This document shows, one piece after another, positions 15,770-24,259 of a stretch of DNA of 64,000 nucleotides. The notes beneath the pieces were generated by a model. It was not told where the DNA came from, searched no databases, and saw only the letters and a program-made list of their open reading frames with translations. The translations under genes were made by a program, and so were the position numbers. Source of the stretch: Halomonas sp. BDJS001 (GTDB lineage Bacteria > Pseudomonadota > Gammaproteobacteria > Pseudomonadales > Halomonadaceae); assembly GCF_026104355.1 (NCBI RefSeq), contig NZ_CP110535.1, forward strand, positions 4,898,001-4,962,000. Reading direction: 5' to 3'. Numbering within the stretch: position 1 is the stretch's first letter; the number at the start of each line of letters is the position of its first letter.

Positions 15770-16826
15770 TTGCTTGCTCCCCCAGGACACGTACCGCCCC
15801 GTCTTGCCAGCAAATACCGACATCATCGCCTACCGCCGCCCCTTGGGCACCCAGGTTCGGCTGAGTGATCAACAGCTCGCCGGCACTACTGTCGACTTGA
15901 TACAGCCAGTGGTTGCCCAGGAACAGTCGTGTCCGCACACGCCCCTGTAACTGGCCGGCCGTGTGCTGAGTCAACTCCAGCTTTTCCGGGCGAATCGACA
16001 GCTGAATCTTGTTCCCCTTGATCTCATCGGGCACAGCGATCTCGAGCCGGCAGTCGCCGAGCGTGACGTGGGCCTGGCTGCCTTCACGCTGGTCTATGTG
16101 GCAGTCAAACAGGTTGGTCTTGCCGACAAACGAAGAAACGAAGTTGTCTCTCGGGTTCTCGTAGGCTGCAAAGGGTTCGTCCACCTGTACCACCTTGCCC
16201 TGATTCATCACTACGACACGATCACTGAGCGAAAGCGCCTCCGATTGATCATGGGTTACCATCAGGGTCGTGGTGCCGACCTGCTGCTGGATATTACGCA
16301 GCTCGATCTGCATGTTTTCTCTCAGTTGTGCATCGAGGTTGGAAAGCGGCTCATCAAGCAGTAGCAACGGTGGCCGAATGACCAGCGCTCGGGCCAGGGC
16401 CACCCGCTGGCGTTGGCCACCCGACAGCTCGCGAGGATAACGATCTTCGAGGTGATCGAGACGCACCAGCTCCAGTGCTTCACTGACCTGCTGGCGGCTT
16501 TCACCGGCAGGGATCTTGCGCATTTCCAGGCCGAAACGAACGTTTTCCGCCACGGTCATGTGGGGAAACAGGGCATAGCTCTGGAACACGATACCGATGC
16601 CTCGTTGATTGGGCTTGCAGGACGTAATGTCCTCACCCTTCATCAGGATACGTCCGCGAGTGGGCTCAACGAAGCCGGCAATCATTTGCAGGGTGGTCGT
16701 CTTGCCGCAACCCGACGGACCGAGTAGCGAGACGAACTCGCCCTGGTCGATATCGAGGGTGATGTCTTGCACGGCAGTATTGCTGCCGAAGCACTTGGTC
16801 AACGACTCTAAACGAAGGAAACTCAT
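15762..16826 (-). CDS. ABC transporter ATPase, polyamine type (PotA-like)
   Basis: A 354-residue ATPase. Walker A is LLGPSGCGKTTTLQMIAG, the signature is ELSGGQRQRVALARAL, Walker B is LLLLDEPLSNLD and the switch histidine lies in LMVTHDQSEA. A C-terminal TOBE-type domain begins near residue 275 (QLSIRPEKLEL). All catalytic residues are intact. The start is the ATG with GGAGGAG nine bases upstream; that site lies just after a 13-bp stem-loop (16839-16874). It energises the two permeases and takes ligand from the binding protein coded upstream. Confidence 0.92.
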   Translation of the reverse strand: MSFLRLESLTKCFGSNTAVQDITLDIDQGEFVSLLGPSGCGKTTTLQMIAGFVEPTRGRILMKGEDITSCKPNQRGIGIVFQSYALFPHMTVAENVRFGLEMRKIPAGESRQQVSEALELVRLDHLEDRYPRELSGGQRQRVALARALVIRPPLLLLDEPLSNLDAQLRENMQIELRNIQQQVGTTTLMVTHDQSEALSLSDRVVVMNQGKVVQVDEPFAAYENPRDNFVSSFVGKTNLFDCHIDQREGSQAHVTLGDCRLEIAVPDEIKGNKIQLSIRPEKLELTQHTAGQLQGRVRTRLFLGNHWLYQVDSSAGELLITQPNLGAQGAAVGDDVGICWQDGAVRVLGEQANG

Positions 16827-16838
16827 GGCAGAACTCCT

Positions 16839-16874
16839 CCACACCCTTGCCCATCTAAGGAGGCAAGGGTGTGG
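16839..16874 (-). other. Stem-loop between binding-protein and ATPase genes
   Basis: Perfect 13-bp arms CCACACCCTTGCC (16839-16851) and GGCAAGGGTGTGG (16862-16874) around a 10-base loop. On the minus strand the hairpin ends directly before the ribosome site of the ATPase gene and has no T-run. It may stabilise the upstream binding-protein mRNA or modulate ATPase translation. Confidence 0.75.
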
Positions 16875-16917
16875 TGTCTTTAGTGGATATCAACGAAGGA
16901 ACGGGGTTGACGCGTGT

Positions 16918-17952
16918 CTAGCGCTCAACCTGACGGTTCCAACGATTGGTCCACTCGAGACGGTTAGGATTGATGACATCCCAGTCCACGGCCACTAGTT
17001 GGTCGACCTTTTCACCATAGGGAAGCACGCTTGCCAATTCGTCGGATAACTGGGCATGCCGCTGTGCGGGGCCCCAACCCTGGGTGTCGGCCAGCAGCTC
17101 CTGTGATTCCGGTGCCAGCAGGTGTTCGATAAAGGCCTCGGCCAGTTCACGCTCCTCGCTGCCTTCGATGACACAGGCAGCCACCATCAAGGCGACCGCC
17201 CCCTCTTCGGGGTAAGCGAAGGCGCCCGGGAAGCCTGTGCTGGCCAGCGCACGCAAGCGCCCGCTGCCCCAGACCGACAGAGCGATTTCTTCATTCTGGA
17301 ACAGCTCGGACATCTTGCCCGCCGAAGGCTCGAAAGAGAGGATGTTAGGCGCGACTTGCTCTTGCATGAATTCGAAACCGGGGTCGATATCGCTTTCGCT
17401 TCCCCCGTTGAGACGCGCCGCCATTACCAGGGCATGTACACCATAGGTGTTACTGATGGAAGGAACGACCAGCTTGCCGGCGAATTTTTCATCGGCCAAG
17501 TCTTTCCATGAGGAGGGCGGCTCCCAGCCATTACGCTCGAACATGTCGGCATTGTAGGCAAACCCGGAAGCGACCAGACCAACCCCGACGGCCTTGTCAT
17601 CGGGGAAACGCGCGATGTCGTAGACGTCATCGAGCATGGCGGTATCTTGCATCGGCGAGCAGAAACCCAGGTTGACGGCTTGGTACATGGGGCCATCGTC
17701 CATCAGCACCACATCCAGCTCCTGGTCACCACGCTGGGCTTGTAGCTTGGCCAGGGTATCGGTGGAGTTACCTGCCACGTAGATGATTTCCGCGTCATGC
17801 TCTTCGAGAAACGCTGGAATGATCCCATCGCGCATGGCTTGCTCGGTAGAGCCCCCGTAGGAGCCGACATAAAGCGGTTCAGCGAAAGCGGTATTGATGC
17901 CGAGAAACAGCAGTCCCGCCATAGCAGTCGTTTGGCTAGTCATTTTTTTCAT
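16918..17952 (-). CDS. Periplasmic binding protein of the polyamine-type ABC importer (PotD-like)
   Basis: A 344-residue protein with a signal peptide (MKKMTSQTTAMAGLLFLG, cleavage near AFAE). The mature part follows the SBP_bac_6/8 pattern of PotD-type proteins: LYVGSYGGSTEQAMRDGIIP at its start and LDVVLMDDGPMYQAVNLG near residue 85. It is the first gene of a minus-strand operon running through the transporter and the FAD enzymes, possibly to the RidA gene at 9762. The 165-bp leader region (17953-18117) contains an AACAACAA stretch (minus strand, 17989-17996), which resembles an Hfq/Crc CA motif. Confidence 0.88.
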   Translation of the reverse strand: MKKMTSQTTAMAGLLFLGINTAFAEPLYVGSYGGSTEQAMRDGIIPAFLEEHDAEIIYVAGNSTDTLAKLQAQRGDQELDVVLMDDGPMYQAVNLGFCSPMQDTAMLDDVYDIARFPDDKAVGVGLVASGFAYNADMFERNGWEPPSSWKDLADEKFAGKLVVPSISNTYGVHALVMAARLNGGSESDIDPGFEFMQEQVAPNILSFEPSAGKMSELFQNEEIALSVWGSGRLRALASTGFPGAFAYPEEGAVALMVAACVIEGSEERELAEAFIEHLLAPESQELLADTQGWGPAQRHAQLSDELASVLPYGEKVDQLVAVDWDVINPNRLEWTNRWNRQVER

Positions 17953-18117
17953 GCTTGCAGTGTCCTGTCATTGATGTCGATGTTTTGCTTGTTGTTATCA
18001 ATGGCCGCCACCGCTTCTGTTATTGCTAGAAAACGGTCAGAAGGCGTGGGCAGTGCGACCTGGAATTTAAGCTAGCATCGCTTTTGTCATCAGGGCTAAT
18101 GCCTTTTGTTAGCCATC

Positions 18118-19047
18118 CTATTCGCTAATGTTATGGGTTAATGGCGTGGACGACGCGGAAAGCTGATCGGTAAGATATCGTTTCAACTCATCGAGAAACT
18201 CCAGCACCAATCGTGACGGTGGTCGGAAAGCAGGAAGTACAGCACTGTAATGAAAGGGAATTTCGGGGGTAAAGGGACGCGACACCAAGCCGCGCGAAAG
18301 GTAGCTATCCGCGGTGATCGGGTCGATCAACGATACCCCAGCTCCCGCCAGGATCAGCTCGCAAGCCACACTCGACAATTGGGTCTCTATACGCATTCGG
18401 CGTTTGATGCCCGCCTGCTGGAAGACCTGGTCAATAAGCGGCCTGACATCCTGAGTTTGCCCGAGAGAGACAAAAGACTCCCCCTCGAGATCATCAATGT
18501 GCACAACAGGCTGGTTGGCAAGGGGGTGATTGGGCAGCATCACTAGCCGCAACGCACCACTGGCAATCGGGCGAATGGTGACGGAGGGGTCGACCAGTTG
18601 CATGCCTATCAGGCCGGCATCGCACTGTTGTGTCGCCACCCACTCCAGCACCCGCTGGGAGCTATGCACCTGTAGGGAAATAGTGATGCCGGGATGTCGT
18701 TCAGAGAAAGTGTTAACCATCGCCGGCAGGGCATTCAACGCCAAAGCGGGCATGCAGCTTAGCAGCAATCGGCCGGTACGAAATTCACGAATTTCGCGAG
18801 CCGTATCGGTAATTTTATCCAGGCCGACAAAGGCGCGCTCCACGTCTTCATAGAGGGCTAACGCTTCCGGCGTGGGAATTAATCTACCCTTGTGGCGTTG
18901 GAAAAGCGCAAATCCCACATGGAATTCTAGATCCCCGACCAAACGACTGACGGCAGGCTGGGAAACATGCAGTGTCTGAGCGGCACGCGTCACTGTCTTG
19001 TGGATCATTACCGCCCGAAAGGCTTCTATCTGGCGAAGATTAATCAT
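18118..19047 (-). CDS. LysR-family transcriptional regulator 1
   Basis: A 309-residue protein with an N-terminal LysR helix-turn-helix (LRQIEAFRAVMIHKTVTRAA, then LHVSQPAVSRLVGDLE) and a C-terminal LysR-substrate domain from about residue 90. It lies upstream of, and on the same strand as, the polyamine-type importer and FAD-enzyme operon, and overlaps the preceding LysR gene by 8 bp. It most likely controls the adjacent catabolic genes in response to the substrate or a breakdown product. It is related to the other LysR protein, with similar length and motif positions. Confidence 0.9.
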   Translation of the reverse strand: MINLRQIEAFRAVMIHKTVTRAAQTLHVSQPAVSRLVGDLEFHVGFALFQRHKGRLIPTPEALALYEDVERAFVGLDKITDTAREIREFRTGRLLLSCMPALALNALPAMVNTFSERHPGITISLQVHSSQRVLEWVATQQCDAGLIGMQLVDPSVTIRPIASGALRLVMLPNHPLANQPVVHIDDLEGESFVSLGQTQDVRPLIDQVFQQAGIKRRMRIETQLSSVACELILAGAGVSLIDPITADSYLSRGLVSRPFTPEIPFHYSAVLPAFRPPSRLVLEFLDELKRYLTDQLSASSTPLTHNISE

Positions 19048-19975
19048 TTTTCTGACGATCCCATGTCAGTCGGGTGGCTTTTGAGAAGCGTTGGCGAAAC
19101 ACGCTGATAAACTCCTGGGCGAGCTGAGATACGGGTTGGTCACGTGGCGTTAGCAAAGCAAAATCCTCTCCTAACAAGGGAGAAAAAGGCCGTAATACCA
19201 AGTTCATGTCGCTGAAAGCTCTAGCGCTGATGGGGTCGAGGATCGCGATGCCCACTCCTCGGCCGACTAGCCGGATCGCTTGCAGGGCCAGCGAGACTTC
19301 TAAGCGCCGTCTGGGGAGTAACTGTCTTGCTTCCATCAACCGCTCCAGGTCGAGGCGCAAGGGATCCTGCGGCTCGAAGCAGATCAGGGTCTCATTGGCA
19401 AGATCATCCACTTCCACCGTGTCACGTTCCGCAAGGGGATGGCCAGAGGGTAGCGCGCATAGGCTGTCGAGATGAAATACGTCGCTGTTCATGCGGTCAT
19501 CAATTGCAGAAACAATAGCAAAGCCTAAGTCACAGCGCTGGGTGAGTACGTCTTCTACTACCTGGTCTGAGCGGAAAGTGGCCAGCTCAATCCTGGCATC
19601 GGGATGGCCAGGCGCGAAGTCCGCCAATACATCGGGCAGGAAGGTCATTCCCAGCAAAGGCATGGCACTGATACGCAGCCCCCCGACTTCACGCTCGCTG
19701 ATCCGCCGTGCGGTACTGCGCAAGTGCTCCATACCGCTCCATACCTTCTGTACCTCGCGATGAAATAGGCGCGCCTCCGGTGTCGGCACCAGACGCCCCC
19801 GAACACGCTCGAATAGCGTGAACCCTACGTCATGTTCCAGTTGCTTGAGCAGGCGCGTGACGCCCGGTTGTGCAATCAGCATACGCCTGGCGGCACCGGA
19901 AACAGTACCGATCTCCATGACATGCTTAAAAGCAAGGATCTGGCGGTCGCGCAAATGAAGAGAGGGCATAGTCAT
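19040..19975 (-). CDS. LysR-family transcriptional regulator 2
   Basis: About 311 residues. The helix-turn-helix is at residues 10-60 (RQILAFKHVMEIGTVSGAA, IAQPGVTRLLKQLE), followed by the substrate-sensing domain. The start is uncertain: ATG at 19975 or 19969, or a TTG at 19999; none has a good ribosome site. It is divergent, across about 96 bp, from the FAD oxidase at 20072, the usual place for a LysR regulator of that gene. Its stop overlaps the start of LysR 1 by 8 bp, so the two regulators are made from one transcript. Confidence 0.88.
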   Translation of the reverse strand: MTMPSLHLRDRQILAFKHVMEIGTVSGAARRMLIAQPGVTRLLKQLEHDVGFTLFERVRGRLVPTPEARLFHREVQKVWSGMEHLRSTARRISEREVGGLRISAMPLLGMTFLPDVLADFAPGHPDARIELATFRSDQVVEDVLTQRCDLGFAIVSAIDDRMNSDVFHLDSLCALPSGHPLAERDTVEVDDLANETLICFEPQDPLRLDLERLMEARQLLPRRRLEVSLALQAIRLVGRGVGIAILDPISARAFSDMNLVLRPFSPLLGEDFALLTPRDQPVSQLAQEFISVFRQRFSKATRLTWDRQKND

Positions 19976-20071
19976 AACTTTTACGCATGAAGTGGACAAT
20001 TATTGGTATTGGATCGTATAGCCTATCCCTACCTATAGTCGAGCTTACTTAAACTAGATTGAGCTAGCGGC

Positions 20072-21184
20072 ATGCAATTTGACTTCTTAATTATTGGTGG
20101 TGGCGTAGTAGGCATGGCTGTTGCCTATGGCCTACTGCGCAGAGGTCAAAAAGTTATCATGCTAGACGAAGGAGATGATGTTTTACGCGCATCACGAGGT
20201 AATGCCGGACTAACGTGGGTACAAGGAAAAGGTATAGGCATGCCTCGTTATGCCGAGTTGAGTCTACAGTCGAGCAATGCATGGCCTTTCTTTGCTAGTG
20301 AGCTTAGCGAGCGCAGTGGTGTACTACTTGAATACTCTCGCCAGGGCGGTATTGATATTTGCTTTGACGTTCAGGAAGCCGAAGCACGTGTGGCCAACTA
20401 TCGTAAACTTCAGGCTTCATCCCCCTATCTCGCACGCTATTTTCAATGGGAATACTTAGATAGACAGGCTCTGTTAACCCATCTCCCTGGCTTGGGCGAA
20501 AGCATTCACGGGGGCACTTGGTCTCCCCATGATGGTCATTGTAATCCGCTATTGCTTTTGCGAGCACTATTAACAGCCAGCCTTAAGATGGGTCTTAGCT
20601 ATCACCCAGGCTGCTCGGTTCAGCGCCTCGAATCAAATATCGTTGGCTTCACTGCCAATACTCTAGGCGGTAACTTTTCAGCCGAGCGTATTATCGTAGC
20701 TGCAGGCCTAGGAGCGAAGCACCTCTCCCCCATGTTGGGCCTGAGCGGAGAAGTGTTTCCCTTGCGAGGGCAGATCCTCGTAACGGAAAAAATGCCTCTG
20801 ATATCGCAACTTCCTACACCTCAGATAAGGCAAACCGGTAACGGTAGCTACTTGATCGGTGACACCCATGAACATGCAGGTCTAAACCGGGATGCGACTA
20901 CCAGCATCATGGCGAAATTAGCAGCTCGTGGGGTGCGTATTTACCCGCACCTGAAGAACGCCAACATAGTGCGTGCTTGGGGTGCATTACGAGTAATGAC
21001 ACCTGATGGGTTTCCACTGTATGAATCGTCCAAAGCCTACCCAGGTGCCTATAACATCAATTGTCATAGCGGAATTAGTTTAGCTGCTTTCCACGCCGAA
21101 GAGCTGGCTCAAGCCTTGCTGCATGACCGATTGAGCCATGAATTTAGCGAATTTTCCAGCGCGCGCTTTAGCAAAATTAACTAA
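20072..21184 (+). CDS. FAD-dependent oxidoreductase, DAO family (third)
   Basis: A 370-residue protein with N-terminal FAD motif FLIIGGGVVGMAVAYGLLR and the segments RASRGNAGLTWVQGKG and VRAWGALRVMTPDGFPLY. It is paralogous to the enzyme at 12932-14050 over its whole length. The gene and its partner downstream are visibly more AT-rich than the GC-rich block to the left: for example 28 G/C of 60 at 21421-21480 against 36 of 60 at 17101-17160. This suggests a separate origin. It is divergent from LysR 2. It may oxidise the ligand of the adjacent binding protein; the substrate is unknown. Confidence 0.86.
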   Translation: MQFDFLIIGGGVVGMAVAYGLLRRGQKVIMLDEGDDVLRASRGNAGLTWVQGKGIGMPRYAELSLQSSNAWPFFASELSERSGVLLEYSRQGGIDICFDVQEAEARVANYRKLQASSPYLARYFQWEYLDRQALLTHLPGLGESIHGGTWSPHDGHCNPLLLLRALLTASLKMGLSYHPGCSVQRLESNIVGFTANTLGGNFSAERIIVAAGLGAKHLSPMLGLSGEVFPLRGQILVTEKMPLISQLPTPQIRQTGNGSYLIGDTHEHAGLNRDATTSIMAKLAARGVRIYPHLKNANIVRAWGALRVMTPDGFPLYESSKAYPGAYNINCHSGISLAAFHAEELAQALLHDRLSHEFSEFSSARFSKIN

Positions 21185-21249
21185 CAAAAACTTTATACCG
21201 AGAGTACGACGCCTCACACAACCATCGATAAAACCAAGAGGAATACGAA

Positions 21250-21999
21250 ATGCGTCAAGCCACCTGCTGCTTACTTTTCACGACAGTATTAATCGGCGGT
21301 CTCGCCCATGCTGATAGTAAACCACTACGTATTGGGGTCGATGTTCCCTATGCGCCTTATCAATATAAAGAGCCTGATGGCACCATCACAGGGTTTGAAG
21401 TTGAATTAGTCAATGCTGCTTGTGAACACATGCAGCGCGAATGCGAATGGGTAGAACAAGGTTGGGATGGAATTATTCCTGGGTTAATGGCCCGCAAATA
21501 CGACCTTATAGCGTCAGCAATGAACATCACGGAAGAGCGTTCACGGCAAGTTAGCTTCTCGGCTCCCTACTACCAAGTACCATCCGTTTGGGTTAAAAAC
21601 ATAAATAACGAGTACGATCTAGAAGGTGACTTGGCAGATGTAGCAATCGGTGTGCAGCAAGCCACTATTCAAGATGAATATGTTACTACCTACTATCCTG
21701 ATGCGGATATTCATCGATATAGTGATTCAGGCTCTGTAGTTACCGACATGCATGCGGAGCGCCTTGACCTTGTTTTCACTGCCTATTCTCTTGCTCAAGA
21801 AACGATGCTTCAAGACGAGCGTTTTATACAAACTGGGGATTTAATTACCGGCCCTGAGTCGATTTATGGCCCCGGTATTGGTGCTGCTTTCCGCCCACGA
21901 GATGAAGCGCTGATAGAAGCTTTTGATAAGGCGATGCAAGAAATTAAAGAAGATGGAACATTCGACAAAATTTATAACGATTATTTTAAAGATCAGTAA
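21250..21999 (+). CDS. Polar amino-acid ABC transporter binding protein (SBP_bac_3), without its transporter
   Basis: A 249-residue protein with a signal peptide (cleavage near GLAHAD) and the SBP_bac_3 pattern of lysine/arginine/ornithine/octopine binding proteins (LRIGVDVPYAPYQYKEPDG, ASAMNITEERSRQVSFS). AGAGGA lies six to seven bases before the ATG. It follows the FAD oxidase by 65 bp in one likely operon, and a strong terminator comes straight after. No permease or ATPase gene is adjacent, so it must either share another importer or act as a sensor. Its ligand is probably a cationic or N-alkylated amino acid. Confidence 0.87.
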   Translation: MRQATCCLLFTTVLIGGLAHADSKPLRIGVDVPYAPYQYKEPDGTITGFEVELVNAACEHMQRECEWVEQGWDGIIPGLMARKYDLIASAMNITEERSRQVSFSAPYYQVPSVWVKNINNEYDLEGDLADVAIGVQQATIQDEYVTTYYPDADIHRYSDSGSVVTDMHAERLDLVFTAYSLAQETMLQDERFIQTGDLITGPESIYGPGIGAAFRPRDEALIEAFDKAMQEIKEDGTFDKIYNDYFKDQ

Positions 22000-22033
22000 C
22001 TAATGGTTATTTAGATTCTTTCCTAGGCACAAC

Positions 22034-22065
22034 GCAACAAGCCGACCCAAGGGTCGGCTTGTTGC
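22034..22065. terminator. Rho-independent terminator after the lone binding-protein gene
   Basis: Perfect 15-bp arms GCAACAAGCCGACCC (22034-22048) and GGGTCGGCTTGTTGC (22051-22065), followed by TTATT. It closes the plus-strand operon at 20072-21999. It may also stop minus-strand transcription from crc. Confidence 0.8.
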
Positions 22066-22117
22066 TTATTACCACTACTGACAGACTGCGACGCGGGAAA
22101 AGTGCGTTGTCTAGCGC

Positions 22118-22885
22118 TTAAAGCGCCAGGTCGTACTCAACGATCAGCGGTGCGAACTCTGAGAAGGTCGCATCGTAATCGATCCACGCGTCGACCACAT
22201 GGCGGCGGAAGTTGGGGCCGACTAACTGATAGTCGATCCGCCAGCCTTCCTGGCGCTCACGGGGCACATCTTGGTCAAGCTTCGGCCACCAGGTGTACTC
22301 ACCTGCATCGCGGTTAATTTCGCGGAAGGTGTCGATAAACCCGGTGGGGCCAAGCACCTGATCCATCCAGGCGCGCTCTTCCGGGCGAAAACCCGAAGTG
22401 AGCTGATTGTCCGACCAGTTGGCCAAATCGACGGTTTTATGGGCAATATGCCAAGTACCGCAGAGGATGTATTCGCGACGTTTGCGCGACATCTTCGTCA
22501 GGTACTCTTGGTACTGATCCATAAATGACTGTTTGGCTTTTTGGTCACTTCCATCAGGCATCAGGAAAGAGACGATACTGAAGCGTTCATAATCCGCCTG
22601 CAGAAAACGTCCTTCATGATCACACTGTGGAAACCCAAGGCCATACATAATCGCCTTGGGAATTTTGCGGCAATAGAGTGCCACACCGGAGAAACCGTCC
22701 TCTTCGGCATCCAGGAAGTAGCCTTCATAGCCTTCCGGATAGAGAATGTGGTCACCCAGTTCAAAACTTTTTGCCTTGATGTTCTGCACGCAGACCACGT
22801 CGACATCCTGCTGAGCCAGCCAGTCCAGGAAGCCACGATCGACGGCATCACGAATACCATTGACATTGATGCTGGCAATTTTCAT
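22118..22885 (-). CDS. crc: Catabolite repression control protein Crc (catalytically inactive exonuclease III fold)
   Basis: A 255-residue protein of the exonuclease III / endonuclease-exonuclease-phosphatase fold. The catalytic residues are lost: the LQETK motif reads VQNIK, the GDxN motif reads CGTWHIAH, and the final DHxP motif reads SEFAP. Only the Asp in WRIDYQ remains. The pattern, with RRKRREYILCG and PEERAWMDQV, matches Pseudomonas Crc, which binds Hfq-RNA complexes to repress translation of catabolic mRNAs and has no nuclease activity. As in Pseudomonas, it is divergent from pyrE. Annotation as active ExoIII would be wrong. Confidence 0.88.
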   Translation of the reverse strand: MKIASINVNGIRDAVDRGFLDWLAQQDVDVVCVQNIKAKSFELGDHILYPEGYEGYFLDAEEDGFSGVALYCRKIPKAIMYGLGFPQCDHEGRFLQADYERFSIVSFLMPDGSDQKAKQSFMDQYQEYLTKMSRKRREYILCGTWHIAHKTVDLANWSDNQLTSGFRPEERAWMDQVLGPTGFIDTFREINRDAGEYTWWPKLDQDVPRERQEGWRIDYQLVGPNFRRHVVDAWIDYDATFSEFAPLIVEYDLAL

Positions 22886-23026
22886 AAATCGTCCCTTTTG
22901 CGTCGCTGCTGTATGATACCCGACGTTTAGACGTTTGGGTAAAGGCAGCAGCTAAAACTTGCCATTTACCCTACTTTTATTGTTGCTTTCGTGCCGATTT
23001 AAACCTACCGCCTAGTGAGGAATACC

Positions 23027-23692
23027 GTGGCTACCACTCTACAACCCTACCAGCGCGATTTCATTGCCTTTGCCATTGAGCAGGGCGTGCTTAAGTTTGG
23101 CGAGTTTACGCTTAAATCCGGCCGCATTAGCCCCTACTTTTTCAACGCCGGCTTGTTTCAGACCGGCCGTGCGCTGGCCAAGCTGGGGCGTTTTTACGCC
23201 CAGGCGATTGTCGATAGCGATTTAAACGCCGATGTACTGTTTGGCCCGGCCTATAAGGGTATACCGCTCGCAGCCGTTACAGCGGCGGCCTTGGCCGATC
23301 ATCACGATCTGGATATGCCCTACTCATTTAACCGTAAAGAGGCCAAAACCCACGGAGAAGGGGGCAATATCGTTGGCGCACCTTTAGCAGGCGATATTTT
23401 AATCATTGATGATGTGATTACCGCAGGCACCGCGATTCGCGAAGTGATGACGCTGATTGAGCAGAGCGGTGCCCGCGCTGCTGGCGTTATCATCGCGCTT
23501 GATCGCCAGGAGCGCGGTCAAGGCGAGCAGAGCGCGATTCAGGAAGTGCAGGCTCAGTACGCCATGCCGGTAGTGAGTATCGTCACCTTAGAGCAAGTAC
23601 TCACTTACCTTGAAGAGCACGCTGGTGCTGAAATGCTTGCCTACGCCGAAGCGATCAGAGCGTATCGCGACCGCTACGGCATTACTCACTGA
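23027..23692 (+). CDS. pyrE: Orotate phosphoribosyltransferase
   Basis: A 221-residue protein. It joins orotate and PRPP to give OMP in pyrimidine synthesis. The PRPP-binding loop is at DILIIDDVITAGTA, and the catalytic-loop segment FNRKEAKTHGEGG is present. The start chosen is the GTG at 23027 with GAGGA five bases upstream; an in-frame GTG 12 bases earlier overlaps this site. The stop codon touches that of trmL, with which it converges without any gap. Confidence 0.95.
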   Translation: MATTLQPYQRDFIAFAIEQGVLKFGEFTLKSGRISPYFFNAGLFQTGRALAKLGRFYAQAIVDSDLNADVLFGPAYKGIPLAAVTAAALADHHDLDMPYSFNRKEAKTHGEGGNIVGAPLAGDILIIDDVITAGTAIREVMTLIEQSGARAAGVIIALDRQERGQGEQSAIQEVQAQYAMPVVSIVTLEQVLTYLEEHAGAEMLAYAEAIRAYRDRYGITH

Positions 23693-24169
23693 TTAGGCTT
23701 GCCCTGCGCCAGCAAAACCTTGCTGGCGCCACGCCTCGTAGCTCACAATAGCCACGGCGTTGGAGAGGTTCAGGCTACGGTTGTTGGGCTGCATGGGCAG
23801 ACGCAGCTTGTGCTCAGCGTCTAGCGCTTCGTGCACCTGGGATGAAAGCCCGCCGGTTTCCGAGCCGAACAGCAGTACATCGCCTGGAGCAAAGTCGGCA
23901 TCGCTGTAGCGGCGCGTACCTTTGGTAGTGATCGCCCAGATGCGCCGCCCCTGCATCGCTGCTTGAAAGGCGTTAAAATCCGCGTGGCGAGTGACGTTAG
24001 CCAGGTCGCGGTAATCCAGCCCGGCGCGGCGCAGCTTCTTCTCCTCCAGGTCGAAGCCCAGCGGCTCAATCAGGTGTAACCGGCAGCCATTATTGGCCAC
24101 CAAGCGCATGATATTGCCCGTATTGGGCGCCATGCGCGGTTCAAAAAGCGCTACTTCAAACATCGCCAC
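23693..24169 (-). CDS. trmL: tRNA (cytidine/uridine-34-2'-O)-methyltransferase TrmL
   Basis: A 158-residue SPOUT methyltransferase, the usual length for TrmL. The motifs are PRMAPNTGNIMRLVANNG near the N-terminus, LLFGSETGGLS at the AdoMet knot, and MQPNNRSLNLSNAVAIV near the C-terminus. It methylates the wobble ribose of tRNA-Leu isoacceptors using AdoMet. It converges with pyrE and is divergent from rep, with 90 bp between them for both promoters. Confidence 0.94.
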   Translation of the reverse strand: MAMFEVALFEPRMAPNTGNIMRLVANNGCRLHLIEPLGFDLEEKKLRRAGLDYRDLANVTRHADFNAFQAAMQGRRIWAITTKGTRRYSDADFAPGDVLLFGSETGGLSSQVHEALDAEHKLRLPMQPNNRSLNLSNAVAIVSYEAWRQQGFAGAGQA

Positions 24170-24259
24170 CTGCCTATTGTTCGCCCATTATGCATTGACC
24201 AAGCGCCGCCGATTGTAATCGAAATCGCCCAGCAACTCTCGCAGAGGATCACCCACGCC

